DNA of 64,000 bases, from the NCBI GenBank assembly GCA_027919835.1, contig JANVFP010000015.1:1218117-1282116 (forward strand), given 5' to 3'. The DNA is from Lentinula raphanica (Eukaryota; Basidiomycota; Agaricomycetes; Agaricales; Omphalotaceae). How positions within the stretch are numbered: position 1 is the stretch's first letter; each line of letters opens with the position of its first letter. Below are positions 45,263 through 56,759 of the stretch, one piece after another. The notes beneath the pieces are model-generated. The model ran no database searches and was not told where the DNA came from. It worked only from the letters and a program-made list of their open reading frames with translations. The translations under genes were made by a program, and so were the position numbers.

Positions 45263-47243
45263 ATGGCGCCCAACCACGAATTTTCCAACACTCCCCTTCG
45301 TTTGGAGTCCGAGCTTGAGGACTGGGCTGATGATGCAGCACACTGGGTCAAGGTACTATGTCAAGATTGTACCCTAGGATTCAGTGCTGCTATCAATCAA
45401 CAAGGATCCATCAAGCTTCAGACTTCGACGAGAAAAGCGATCATGGCTGATGTAAAATCTGCCTATGAACACATTGTATGTATTTCATGACTAGATCTGT
45501 TCATTATCAGACTTTTGACGACTTTTCCAGTCCCTTAAGGTGTCGAAGGAGGCTGCCAGTCTCAACACTTCGTACATGCAACAGTACGAGGCCTTGAGTG
45601 AGGCCTTGATCGGCATCATGGCCTTCTCTGAGATCGCAGAGGAGGCCGGCAGACTCTACCCCAACGTCAAGAATGAGGGTGGACAAGACTCCAGGATGGA
45701 ACTGTTCCTCGACGAGCTCGTCAAGATCCGTCGTTCCACCACACGAGCCAAAATGCAGAAGGCCGAGGCCGCTGCAAAGGAAGTCAAAAACTCGACTCCA
45801 GGAGTAAGTATTGTTTCGAATAACTTTGTCCCTTTGATAGATCTGATCAATTTTCAAAGACCAAAGGCAAGGAATCGTCCAAGGCCAGAGAAAAGACCGT
45901 GGAACGTGCTTCAGTCGAGCCCATTGATGCTGAACAGAAGTTCATGGAAGAAATTGTGAGTAGATCTGTTCGTCGAGTCGATCCGAAGTACTGATCCATC
46001 GAGTTAGGAAGCAGATCTTGCCGCCGCCGAAGCTGAAGACGAGGCTGCTGCACGTAAGGCCCGTCCCAAGGGAACTACTGCCTTCCTTCGTCGTCAACAG
46101 GCAAGTCCAGGCTGTGATGGCATTGCAGCCTACGCCATTCTTGCTTATCGAGCCGAACGTCGTGCTAAGTTGTATCGAAAGGGCACTCCCGTCAAAGTAG
46201 CTGACCAAGATAGCCCTGTACGTCGTTCCACTTGATAGATCTAACGGTTTCTGATGAAGATCTTCAGATGGAGGACGTTGCAGGTGAAGAAGAGGCGTCT
46301 CCCAAGGCTAAGTCTAAGTCCAAGTCCAAAAAGAAGTCTAAGGTCGTCGAGGAGACTCCTGAGCCAATGGCTGACCCGGATATCATCGTAAGTACCTTTA
46401 GATCTACTCAAAACGAATAGATCTGACGATTCTTTAGATGGAAGAGGAACCCAAACCCAAGGCTAAGGCCAAGGGGACGAATGCTGAGGAAGAGACTATG
46501 AAGGCTTCCAAGGGCAAGGGAAAACGAAAGCGACAGGACCAAGACATGGGGGCAGCAGGATCCGCCGAGACTTCAGTGAATCCTGAGCCTTACTCAACCA
46601 CTGCTGGACCTGAGACTATCGTTCAGCCCCTGGCGACCGGAGAGGAACAGACCAAGAGGACCAAGGTCTACCTAGATCTGGCCGATACTTGTAAGTACCT
46701 CGGGTCATTTCCAACAGATCTTCTCTTCTTTTCGCTCTATTATTTATCACAGAGCAGCAAGGATCACTAGATCTATTGCTTTAGCATGTTGTCTTGCGTT
46801 TGAACTGTCTCTAGGACGTAGTATCTGAGCTAATCATCTTCACAGGCGACCCTGGAGATTCCGAAAACTGGGACCTCGTCCGTCTCCTTCAAGATATCAC
46901 TTATAGCCACGCTGCTGAGTACAGCAACTATACCGAGGCACAGTTCAATGCCTTGGTCAACTTCCATCAGAATCAGCTTTTCGACTGTTCCATCAAAGCT
47001 AGGTATTACGCTCGACGTGGGTTGGCAAGTCAGGCCATTATCGACAACGCCAGGAAGGCTTTCCGCATGAAAAAGCCCCTGAACGTCGATGACGACAGCA
47101 ATCCTTGCGAGGAAGTGGTTGTCGTTCCTTCCTACACACCCTACACTCGTCCCCTTATGATGCCACCCAGGGGTGATCCACAAGGTGATAGAGAACAGCT
47201 AGCACGCCTAGATCCTTCGCTTCCTCCACATTCCGCGCCTTAG
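45263..47243 (+). CDS. Element-borne protein of 520 residues, seven exons
   Basis: Exons are 45263-45475, 45531-45803, 45860-45955, 46008-46217, 46268-46387, 46438-46690 and 46846-47243; every junction is in frame. The N-terminal part (MAPNHEFSNTPLRLESELED onward) and exons 2-3 are helical and charged. Exon 4 has a conserved-looking core around CDGIAAYAILAYRAERRAK. Exons 5-6 are Lys/Glu low complexity with nuclear-localisation-like runs. The C-terminal exon has a globular look (ENWDLVRLLQDITYSHAAEY). No domain is recognised. Four introns contain AGATCT. Like its upstream neighbour it is intact and lies opposite in direction to pol. Confidence 0.68.
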
Positions 47244-47451
47244 GTAGACGTCTGAAGTAGTTGAAACACCAGATCCATTCGTTCCCGTTGTCCTGGTACC
47301 TATTTTTATACCTGATATGCAGTCAAGTAACGTATTAGGTAGTTTTTGAGGTAATTCAGTCGATGACCAACTTCCTCGAGCATGTTGAGATAGAATTTTC
47401 GAAAGATCAATGACCGGACTCCCCCAAACTAAATAGATCGGTTGGTCTAAC

Positions 47452-50400
47452 TCAGTTTGATGAGGAGATCCTTCGACTACGACGTGGGCCTGCCTCAGAC
47501 TTGTCATCCTCAGGTGCTTCATCATTAGAACCGGACTCTGCAGCCTTTGGATCCGAAGGATCTTTATCCTTTTCAGCTGAAGTATCGAATGTGACATCAG
47601 GATCCTCAGATATGTTGATCTTAGGGATTGCTCCGAATACTAGATCCTCAACATTAACAGGGGTATCCTCGTCATCATCGACCATAGCTTCCAGTTGTTC
47701 TGGACTCAGATCTATCAGGTCATGGATGTTCTGGGGCAGATCTATTGGTTCGAAACGAGCATGATGAGGCATTACTCTGAATGCACCGACTTTGTCTTTC
47801 AGTACGGTACCATCCATTTCAGCAATGATATAAGATCCTCCTCGTGTTCTTCTGATCACAACCATAGGTCCACGGTAACGACTATACATTTTTCGATCCA
47901 AATTCTTCTCGATGGTGGTGTTCCTGATCTGTACCAAGGTCCCTGGTTTGAAATCCCAGTCCTTGATAGTATATCGGAACTTGTCTTCAAAGATCCTAAG
48001 ATCTCGACGCTTATTAGCATCAATCCTGGATCTCATGTTCTCAATGAAGGAACGGTGTTTGGAAAGGGCCTGGGCACGATAACCCAGCAACTCTTCCCGA
48101 GAGAGGATTCGATTTGGTGGATTGACCAAATAGGTGGATTCGACGATATCAAAAGGGAGTAACGGTTCTGCACCAGTTACAACAAAATAGGGAGAGCATC
48201 CGAGACCCCTCCTAGGAGTGACTCGATCTGCCCATAACATCGGCTTCAGGAAGTAGAACCATTTGCTCAGATCTCCGGCACAAGTCTTTGCTAAGGCCTG
48301 CCTCAGATCATAATGAGCACGCTCAATCTTTCCATTGGCTTGAGAGTTATACGGGGAAATCTTAATTCCTCGGATCCCATACTTTTGTTCCAACCATTTC
48401 AGCATAAGCTTCATTTGGGGTGCATTATCCGAAACAACTTCCTCAGGACATCCCCATCAACAGATAATGTCATCAAAGAACCATTCAGCTATAGATCTGG
48501 CATTTTCCACTCTTAAGGCTCTCGCCTCAGACCAGGATGAAAGTGAATCTCGACCATGCACTATGTACTTACACCCATTACTGGATGGAGTCATGAACAT
48601 GGTGTCAATATGTACCTTCTGAAACAGGGAAGGGGTGTAGGTAACCGTTGGAGGGATTCTAATGAGAGCCCTCTGTCGATCCTGACAGGCTTGGCACGAT
48701 TTAACATACCACTCCACGTCTTTGTCCAGATCTGGCCACCAAAACCTCTTTTCCAAGAAGTCCTTCGTTGCAAAGACACCTTTGTGACCAAGGGCATCAT
48801 GTGCACTGTTCAGAAGAGCCATTCGTCGATCAGGATCCACGACTAAACGAGGCTGATCTGACGATAACTTCCTATGGTACAATCGACCTTCGGCATCAAT
48901 GGAAAAGGGGATTACTTTCCTATCCATCTCTAACCGTTGTTTCTTGTCCAATTTCCCGAAACATTCTGCATCAGGGTTTTTCAGCCACTCCAAGATCTCT
49001 GGCAACTGCTTGTCCAAACGATTTCCTCCATCAGATCTGTGGGAATCCGGATATGATTGATCTGGTCCCCAGACTGCATTGTCAGGAATCGTAGTATATT
49101 GCAGATACTGAGAAACTGGTTGCATCCCATGCATCAGCAGATGGTCCTTTCGTAGTTTATGCTCAAGATCTTCTTCTCTGGCAAGTTCTAGATCTTCCTC
49201 GAAATCTGGGCAATAGATCCCTAGGAGATAACCATGCCTTGGATCTATATGATCTTTAAACGAATCAAAGGGAAATGGATCGTCGGCATCATCTGCTTTT
49301 AGAAACCTAATGTTGTTGGAGTCATCCTCGTCCAGATCATCTTCACTGGTCGACTTTCCGCGAGGAGTTGTCCAACCACCAGGTGGTCTTCGAGATAAGC
49401 CATCAGGTCCATGTGTCACACCTTTGACATGTACCAAATCGAAATGGAATTTACGGATAGCCTCAATCCAACGATTAATGGTTGCATTTAGGCCACTACT
49501 GGGGTTTTCAAGCATTCCCTGTATGTAGCTCGCATCAGTTTCCACTATCAGTTGTCGGCATCCATAAAGAAGATAATGGGTGGACTCCAAAGCAAGTTTC
49601 AGACCATAAAGTTCACGTTTAGACTGTGAAAAACGGGCTTCCCGTTCCACGTAGGGAATAGATCCAAAGTAATTGTAATAGATCTTTTCAGGGTCGTTAG
49701 GATCTACTTGATAAATGTAAAATCCAGTTCCCATCCAGGAGCTATCGACTGATAGATGTGTTTCCCAATCATAAACAATGACTCTAAGGGCTGGTGCATT
49801 TCGCACTCCTTCCTTTAGTAGTTCCATAGCAAGATCCTGCTCCTCAGACCACTCAAACGGTACATTCGCCGTCAATTTAGTCAAGGGGGCAGCTTTCTTG
49901 GAATAGTTGTGAATGAACATTCGAAGCTGGCCAACAGTCCCCAGAAAAGCTCTCACATGTGTTCGAGTTTCGCATTTCGGCCAAGTTAGGACCGTAGTAC
50001 ATCAGGAAAAATATTCTCATCTCTAGAGTCCCCAGAGATACCCCCCAACTCCTAGGCTGCTCAGAGATTTTTGTGAACTTTGAAAGATCAAAAAACATCC
50101 TAGAGATCCTGAAAGATCCTGAAAGCATCTGAAAGCACCTGAAAGCACCTGAAAGCACCTGAAAGCACCCAGAGAATTTTTAGAAGCCTCAAAGAACTCA
50201 GATACTCTAGGCTCTCTGAGACTACCTAGGAATTGGGGGTATCTCTGGGGACTCTAGAGATGAGAATATTTTTCCTGATGTAGCGATCTTATCATCTGGT
50301 TTCTGTCCTTCATAGGCACAACGATGTCCAACCACTGTGGTTTCCTCACAACAAACGAAGGCTTTAGGTCCTGAAAAGGTACCTCCAGCATGCTTCATTC

Positions 50401-51060
50401 GTTGGATGATCCGATTCACGTTTTGAAGATGTTCCCATACGAATCGAGGGATCTGTGGGTTTTCCGGAATGGTTTCATATCCACCACCTGGTAACTCATA
50501 TCGACTCTCGGGTCCTCGCACAGGTACATCATCAATGTAAGGAATAGTATATTCAGGAATTTCGTCTCGTAACAAGTAAGTTACATCGTCATGGAAGATT
50601 GGTACCGAGTTGGTCCATCCCATAGGCAATTTGACAAGACGATGTGGTCCATAAGGAGTTTGGAAAGTGGTGAGATCCCTAGATCCGACGTCTATATGTC
50701 TCTCATCGTAGCCCACAAAGATATCCAAGATCCCTCCACATGCTCTGCCTGCAAAGTGTCTGGCAATGTCCGCAGTAGCTGGGGGAACCCCGGAGTGCCG
50801 TATAGTAACCTTATTCAAAGGCTCCAGACTGTGCACCAATCTTAGGCTCGTTCCATCCTTTTTCACCACACAGAACCATTTAGATCTGTAGCTTGCACTC
50901 GATGGTTCGTAAACTCCTGCAAGGATCTTATCCTTGATTATCTTACAAACCTTAGGAAAGATTCTGTCAGGAAGCTGACAAAGTACTGTCCTGCCTAAAT
51001 CACAGGCAGGCAATTCCTTTTGGGAAAGGATTTCCCACAGTCTGGCAAAACTCCGGAATC
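47452..51060 (-). pseudogene. Ty3/Gypsy pol: reverse transcriptase, RNase H, integrase (broken)
   Basis: Reading the - strand from 51060: reverse transcriptase with the catalytic YIDD (YTIPYIDDVP), interrupted at 50280 by a small TIR element. It resumes at 49999 towards RAFLGTVGQL, then RNase H (LSVDSSWMGTGFYIY, VETDASYIQGML). The integrase zinc finger follows (HDALGHKG...CQACQ), then the DDE core: HGRDSLSSWSEA, a TGA stop at 48457-48459 where the family has Arg, VSDNAPQMK and KIERAH. Gag, protease and the start of the reverse transcriptase are absent. The CGA-to-TGA stop and the insertion make it inactive. Confidence 0.85.
50000..50280. mobile_element. CATCAGGAAAAA-type TIR element, copy 3 (281 bp), in Gypsy pol
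   Basis: The ends are CATCAGGAAAAATATTCTCA and its inverse, and the inverted repeat extends for about 50 bp with few mismatches. A GAAAGCACCT minisatellite lies inside. It is flanked by TA on both sides (49998-49999 and 50281-50282). Removing the element and one TA restores an uninterrupted pol frame, which fixes the borders exactly. Confidence 0.88.
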
Positions 51061-51678
51061 AACAATTAAAAATGGTGCAACTGCAATAAAATGGCAAAAA
51101 CTTACCATAAAAATAATATGACATGATTCTGTTATTTCTCTATAATTATATGACCTGATTTTACTAATAGGACAATAAATAGTGGCCTGATACAATTATT
51201 ATGGCTCCATTTTTTATTTTTTCAGAATAGTATATAAAGACCCAAGATATTAGCATGTACCCCAGACTAGTTATTTTGTTATCAACCACTTACCCATTTC
51301 TGAGTCAACCCCTGTGACTGCAACCCTTATTTTTCTTGTCTGAAGTCCAATCCAGCAAGCTTATACTCTGATCCATCGACTGACGTCCAACCCAGCTTTG
51401 CGATTATTACTCGTTCACTGTCTGACGTCCATCCCAGCTGTGCAACGACTGTGATTACCTGTCTGACGTCCATTCCAGACAACGTAGCCACACCATTTTG
51501 ATACTTTGCTGACGTAATATTCCAGCAAAGGTCTGTGTGTTTGAATTATAGATTTCTAGAGCCGTTATTGGTGATAACCCCAGGATAATCTACTTCCTGG
51601 TGATTCAGCTTTCGGGTCCGTGATAGGCGTTGTGAACCAACTCCTTACATAATAACTAGTCTCCTGTTGTCATCAGTC
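51061..51678 (+). repeat. Probable 5' LTR and leader of the second Gypsy element
   Basis: AT-rich sequence with TGACATGATTCTG is followed by a TATA (GTATATAAAGACCC, about 51230). Five copies of CTGACGTCC-like words ending in CCAGC lie between 51340 and 51527. No matching 3' LTR was found, so the LTR right border and primer site are undefined. Confidence 0.45.
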
Positions 51679-54451
51679 ATGGCTACTAGAACTTTTACCT
51701 TCGAGGAAGTGGAGGTCGAGGAGGATATTCGTTATACTCCTTACTCCTTCCACATCCTTACACCTACATCAAGAAACATTGTACGGGGTACCCCTGCACA
51801 CTTCAGCAATAGTACAGAAGACACTACTCCCCTACACTTTCCAGAACGTGGTCGTCGTCTTGGTCAAGCTCCACGTCTGACCCGTTCACTCTCACCAGTT
51901 CATGTTCGAACTGAGGTCCAACGTATTGCTGCCTCTCAGGAACCCGAGCGGTCATTCAGGCATCAATATTACACCCCAGAATCTGCTGGAATTCCAGTTC
52001 GAGCTGCACCAGGGCAGTCCACTTTGGCTAACGAGTTGGAGCTGGCAGATGAAATTCCTCCTGTACAGAGAAGTCCTGCAGCACCTACTAGAGGCCAGGA
52101 ACTCCTTGCAGATCTTGTTGCAACTGAGCGTCGTGTTTCTCCTCCAAATCAACAATCAGGTAGCAATAGTCGTCCAAGGTATCGCACACCTCCCACACCA
52201 GAAGTGTTCCATGAATACCTTGATTCTATGGAACATCCTACCAATGATATCATGGATGTTTCCATTGATGAACCTCCTGATCGACGAGCACATAGACCAC
52301 TGCTAGGTCATCCTATGGCAGAGTCTACTCCAGCAGCTCATGGAACAAATAGTCGTCGGTCCCCAACCTTCCGAACCTACTCAGAAGGTTACAGAGAAGT
52401 CATGAGTGAATCACCACCGATACACCATACTAGTCCACGTGTAACACCTGATACTCCAATCCGTCGCCTTGCTGCTCGTCAACAGGTTGATAATAGTGTT
52501 TCTCAAAATGCACTGTTAAACCTAGTGGGCCCTGCCAGGAATCTATTGAATGCTCTAGGTTTCCACACTGGAGGCCGAACTAACATTGGAATACTGCGGT
52601 TGTTACAACGGATTGTACGGTTGACTGATGATGAAGTTACTCCTGAACTAATGCGTAACCTGCAACATGGCAACAATGTTCGTGATCTGGTAGAATTGGA
52701 GGAACGTACACATCAATCAGGATTAGAAGACTTAATTGATAACCCTGAAATCTCATCATTTTATTCATCTCACTCCTCTGCACATACCCATGCATCTAAT
52801 TCTGCATCTTCACATCAACATGAAACCTATCACTGGGAAGATGATGTATTGGAAGATTATGCTTCACTTCCAATTCATGGAGAACCACGAAGTCGGATCC
52901 GTCAGGGAACTCCATGGAATCCAAGATACCAATATCCACAACGTCGGACCGATTCAGATGAATCAGAAATTCCCCGACCAAGCAATATTCCTCGTCGTCG
53001 AGTCTATGGAAGCAGTGGTTGGTATAGTCAATCAAATGAAGATGATGACTTCTTTACCTCCATTGAAATGGAAGAAGACTGGGATCCAGTGCCACCTTAT
53101 CCAGGAAGAAGTCCAGCCGATGTGGAAAAACAACTTGTTGCTATGAGGCGATATGAGCGGCATACTCCCACAGTTATGTCACATACCTCATCCGGTCCTT
53201 GGAGTCGGGCTACATCCATCTCACATGGAACAAGGGGTCGCCAACCTCCAGTAACCATGGAAACAATTCCAGAGGGTCCAACTATTGAAAGTATGAACAG
53301 TGAAGTTCGCAGTACTCCAACTTCCAGTTCAAACAATAAAAACCCAAGCCGGCGTCGTAGGAAAGCAATTGAATGGCATCCAGCTGAAGAATTAGAGGAG
53401 CGTGATGATAATCCTCCAAATTCTGATAAAGGAAAACCAGAAGAACCTGTCCCAGACAATATCACCACAACATAGAAACCCCAGAGGATCCTAAACCACA
53501 GTTCTCACCAAAGAAATCTCCTTCAGTGTCCTTTGTACGTGATACTCCCCCACATCAAGCTCCTTGTGCTGCCAATCATGATACTGGGTATACCAACCCC
53601 TATCAACGTGATAATCGCCCTGGTGTTGGAACCTCCTCTTATCCCCACATCCCTAATAAGGGCAAACAACGAGCAGAACCAGAAGTCTCTTTTGATGATA
53701 GGATACCCCGCCATTCAAAGACTGGGGACTTGGAAGATATAGATCTGGAGATTCAACAAGGCATTATTGATAGCTTTATTGAAAAAGAGCGTCATAAAGA
53801 TATGGGAACCCAGCCATCATCATTCAAATCTCACACAGGCAGTTTTGAAAAATTCTTCACACCTGATACATCTTTCCGTCAACCACCTACTAGTCCAATA
53901 TCTGTGTCATTGGCAGGGTTTGAATCCAATTCTGCTACTGATAATCCACAAAAAGCAACAAATATTCCTGTGATGATGGCTAGTGGTGGAGGTGGAGGTG
54001 GAAATGACCCCCCTGATAATGGGAATAACCCTGGCTATGACAGTGATGAGGGACCTGATGATGAGCAAGGAAGGCAAACAGCCTCTCACAGAAATAGTCC
54101 AAGGCCATCAAATTCCGGTCGATCCGATTATAATAATAACAGACGTAATCAGGGAGGACCATGTTACTGCCCCCAGAATAGATTTGGTCGAGATGGTCGA
54201 GATGGTCGGGATGGCCGGGATGGTCGAGATGGATTTGGTGCTTGTCATTGTGACCAAAGGTCATCAGCAGATGATCGTCAAGACCGGGAGTTCGAAAGGA
54301 GACTGAAAGAGATTGAAAGAGATGAACTGAACCGTGAATCCAAACTGGACATAAACAAACCTAGTCCATTCACTGGGGAAGACCGGAATGAGTGGCGCGA
54401 ATTCAAGGAAAATTGCGAAAACTTCTTTGCAGCCAAACCTCGGATCTACTC
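51679..54451 (+). pseudogene. Gag-like ORF of the second Gypsy element, frameshifted and truncated
   Basis: The ATG at 51679 opens MATRTFTFEEVEVEEDIRYT and a polar, Ser/Pro/Arg-rich protein until a stop at 53475. A one-base shift near 53460 moves the frame to a second part, 53476-54451, with GGGGGGNDPPDNGN and a GRD repeat (about 54183-54235). It ends in a retrotransposon gag domain start (NKPSPFTGEDRNEWREFKEN). The gag domain is cut at 54451 by the TIR element. Confidence 0.7.
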
Positions 54452-55511
54452 CATCAGGAAAAACACTCTAGGCCTAGGCAACTATAAGTATCTTTGAGGC
54501 TCTCTCGAGGGCCTACATGCTTAGGAGAGCTAGAAAGCACTGAGGAAAATGGGCATTTCTTAGGCAACCTCAAAGGAATATACTTTGATCTGAGAGCACC
54601 TCAAGAAATGGCCAATTCCTAGGGAATCTGAAAGTGCCTCAATGGCTTAGGTTGACCAGGTAACCCAGGTCACTAAACTGCTTTGTAGTGCTTTGAAGTG
54701 CTTTGAGAATCTTTGAGGGTCTTTGAGGGTCTTTGAGGGTCTTTGAGGGTCTTTGAGAGTCTTTGAGAGTCTTTGCAGAGCTTTTTAGCAACTTTTAATA
54801 TCAAATTAAATGAAGAAAACATCACCCAAATAGGAAATTATATAAGTGTATTGCAGAACTTGCTTAATCTAGAGAATACATGCATCAAAAACTGCCATTG
54901 ACAACTTTGACAAGATTTTGTTTCAATGATATATTTGGGCTGCCACCGTGAACCATGTACAATCAAAAAGTTTGTCACATGGTCCAAACTTATATATAGC
55001 TATATTAACTACCTATCTACATGTTGTATATGTTATCATATCTCAATGAAGGACTTTATATATGAGATTTGTAGATTAGATTCTCTATATCATTTGATAA
55101 TTAACTAGTACATTACAAATTCTTGTAATTATATAAGTCTTATGTAATATAATATAATTAGAAATTACATAATACAAGAATATGAAATAGAATGTAATGT
55201 AAAATAGAAATAAGAGGAATCAATTAATTTTTATTCATATTTTTTGCCTTTGAAAGCATCTCAAAGCTCCTCAAAGACACTCAAAGATCCTCAAAGACAC
55301 TCAAAGACACTCAAAGATCCTCAAAGACACTCAAAGATTCTCAAAGCACCTCAAAGCACCTCAAAGAATATCCAGAACTTTCAATTGGCTGAGAGTGCCT
55401 AGGATTTGGGGGGTATCTTTGCATGCCTTGGGGGCTCCAAAGCCTTGAAAGGCCCTAGGGGGCTTGAAAGCAGCTTTTAGTGGCTGAGAGCTCAGTACAT
55501 TTTTCCTGATG
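54452..55511. mobile_element. CATCAGGAAAAA-type fold-back TIR element, copy 2 (1060 bp)
   Basis: It is nearly identical to copy 1 throughout: the same ends, the same CTTTGAGGGT left-arm and CTCAAAGACAC right-arm minisatellites with changed repeat numbers, and the same AT-rich centre. TC lies on both sides (54450-54451 and 55512-55513). Confidence 0.82.
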
Positions 55512-56583
55512 TCCAATGACATCTCAAAAATTTCATTTGCGGCAGCCTATATGAAGGTAGTGGACAGACTCACCAAGCAATCAATATTTGCGCCCTGTCA
55601 CACCACTGACAAAGCAATGGACTTGGCAAGATTGTTCATCCGAGAAGTTTTCTCCAAACATGGACTACCTGCAGACATAGTATCGATTGAGGAACCCTAT
55701 TTGTTTCTGCATTCTGGCAATCCTTGTGCAAAATTCTTTCAATCAAACAGAATCTGTCCACAGCATATCATCCTCAGACAAATGGACAAACAGAACGCAC
55801 AAACCAAACACTCGAGCAATATCTCTGTATCTTTGTCAATTACGATCAAGATGATTGGGTTGAATGGTTACCCCTTGCAGAATTTGTGTACAACAATACA
55901 CCCAGTGATGCCACAGGGATGACACCATTCTTTGCAAATAAAGGGTATAATCCCAGAATCACACTCAACCTGAAAAACGTTCCAAGCCACTCAGCACACT
56001 TGAAAGCAAAAGAGCTAAAAGAAGTGCATGAATATCTGAAAGAACAAATAAAACGTACCAACACATCCTATGCACACTTTGCAAACCAAAATCAGAAAGA
56101 GGAACATCAAGATTGGATCAAAGGAACCAAAGTATGGTTGAATACTAAGAATATTCAGACCAAAAGACCATCAAAGAAGTTGGATTACCGTAAATTGGGA
56201 CCCTTCAAAATCAAGGAGAGAATCTCCAGCCATGCATATCGACTTGAACTTCCAGGAATAATGGGAAAAATCCATGATGTGTTTCATGTTGATCTTCTTA
56301 GTCCCCATCCCCCTGAATTCTATCCTCACTGAAAGAATGCACCACAACCTCCAATTGAGATTGAAGGTGAACCAGAATTTGAAGTACAAGAAATCCTAGA
56401 TTGCAAACGGTTGCTGGAAAAATGAAATACTTGGTGCGATGGGAAGGCTATGGGCCAGAAGATGATACTTGGGAACCCTTGGCACACCTACCCCGAGCAA
56501 AAGAAGCCATCACAGAGTTCTACAAGGCACACCCACGAAAACTCCAACTCCGACAAGGAGAATGGGAAATGGAAACCCAATGA
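55512..56583 (+). pseudogene. Integrase and chromodomain of the second Gypsy element
   Basis: [20 protein letters not shown] holds the first catalytic Asp. Around 55680-55700 a frameshift and a CGA-to-TGA change destroy the second-Asp region. [15 protein letters not shown] holds the catalytic Glu. The part ends near VFHVDLLSPHPPEFYPH with a stop at 56332. A further frameshift precedes the chromodomain (KYLVRWEGYGPEDDTWEPLA, stop 56583). At least three lesions make it inactive. Confidence 0.8.
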
Positions 56584-56759
56584 ATCAACTTCTCAAGCAA
56601 TCATATCATGTAACAACAGTAACTTTATTCCAAAAATGTACTACCACTGCAACAAGAGAAAAACGTAATCATCAAAGTCATCAAAAACATAAAACAATTT
56701 ACAAGTCAAGTCATTATTGAAGAAGAGTCATTTATAAGAAGAAGTTGTCCTTAACAGAG

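Larger units (their letters stand above)
39684..51060 (-). mobile_element. Large Ty3/Gypsy element with antisense passenger genes, 5' end truncated
   Basis: Pol (reverse transcriptase, RNase H, integrase) is on the - strand at 47452-51060. Two spliced + strand genes lie between the pol 3' end and the left side. The whole segment shares a strong excess of AGATCT (about 45 copies counted by eye), in introns, spacers and pol alike, which argues that it is one element. The pol N-terminus and gag are missing at 51060, where the leader of the next Gypsy element begins. LTRs could not be delimited. Confidence 0.6.
51061..56583 (+). mobile_element. Second chromodomain Ty3/Gypsy element, internally deleted
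   Basis: Leader, gag (two frames), then directly the integrase and chromodomain; protease, reverse transcriptase and RNase H are missing. The gap coincides with a fold-back TIR element. It abuts the truncated pol of the first Gypsy element at 51060/51061. Confidence 0.75.

Noticed and set aside
33900..55360. CTTTGAGGAT / CTCAAAGATC arrays considered as CRISPR-like repeats
   Set aside because: Units are directly adjacent without unique spacers, the arms are complementary, and the host is a eukaryote. They are minisatellites inside TIR elements.
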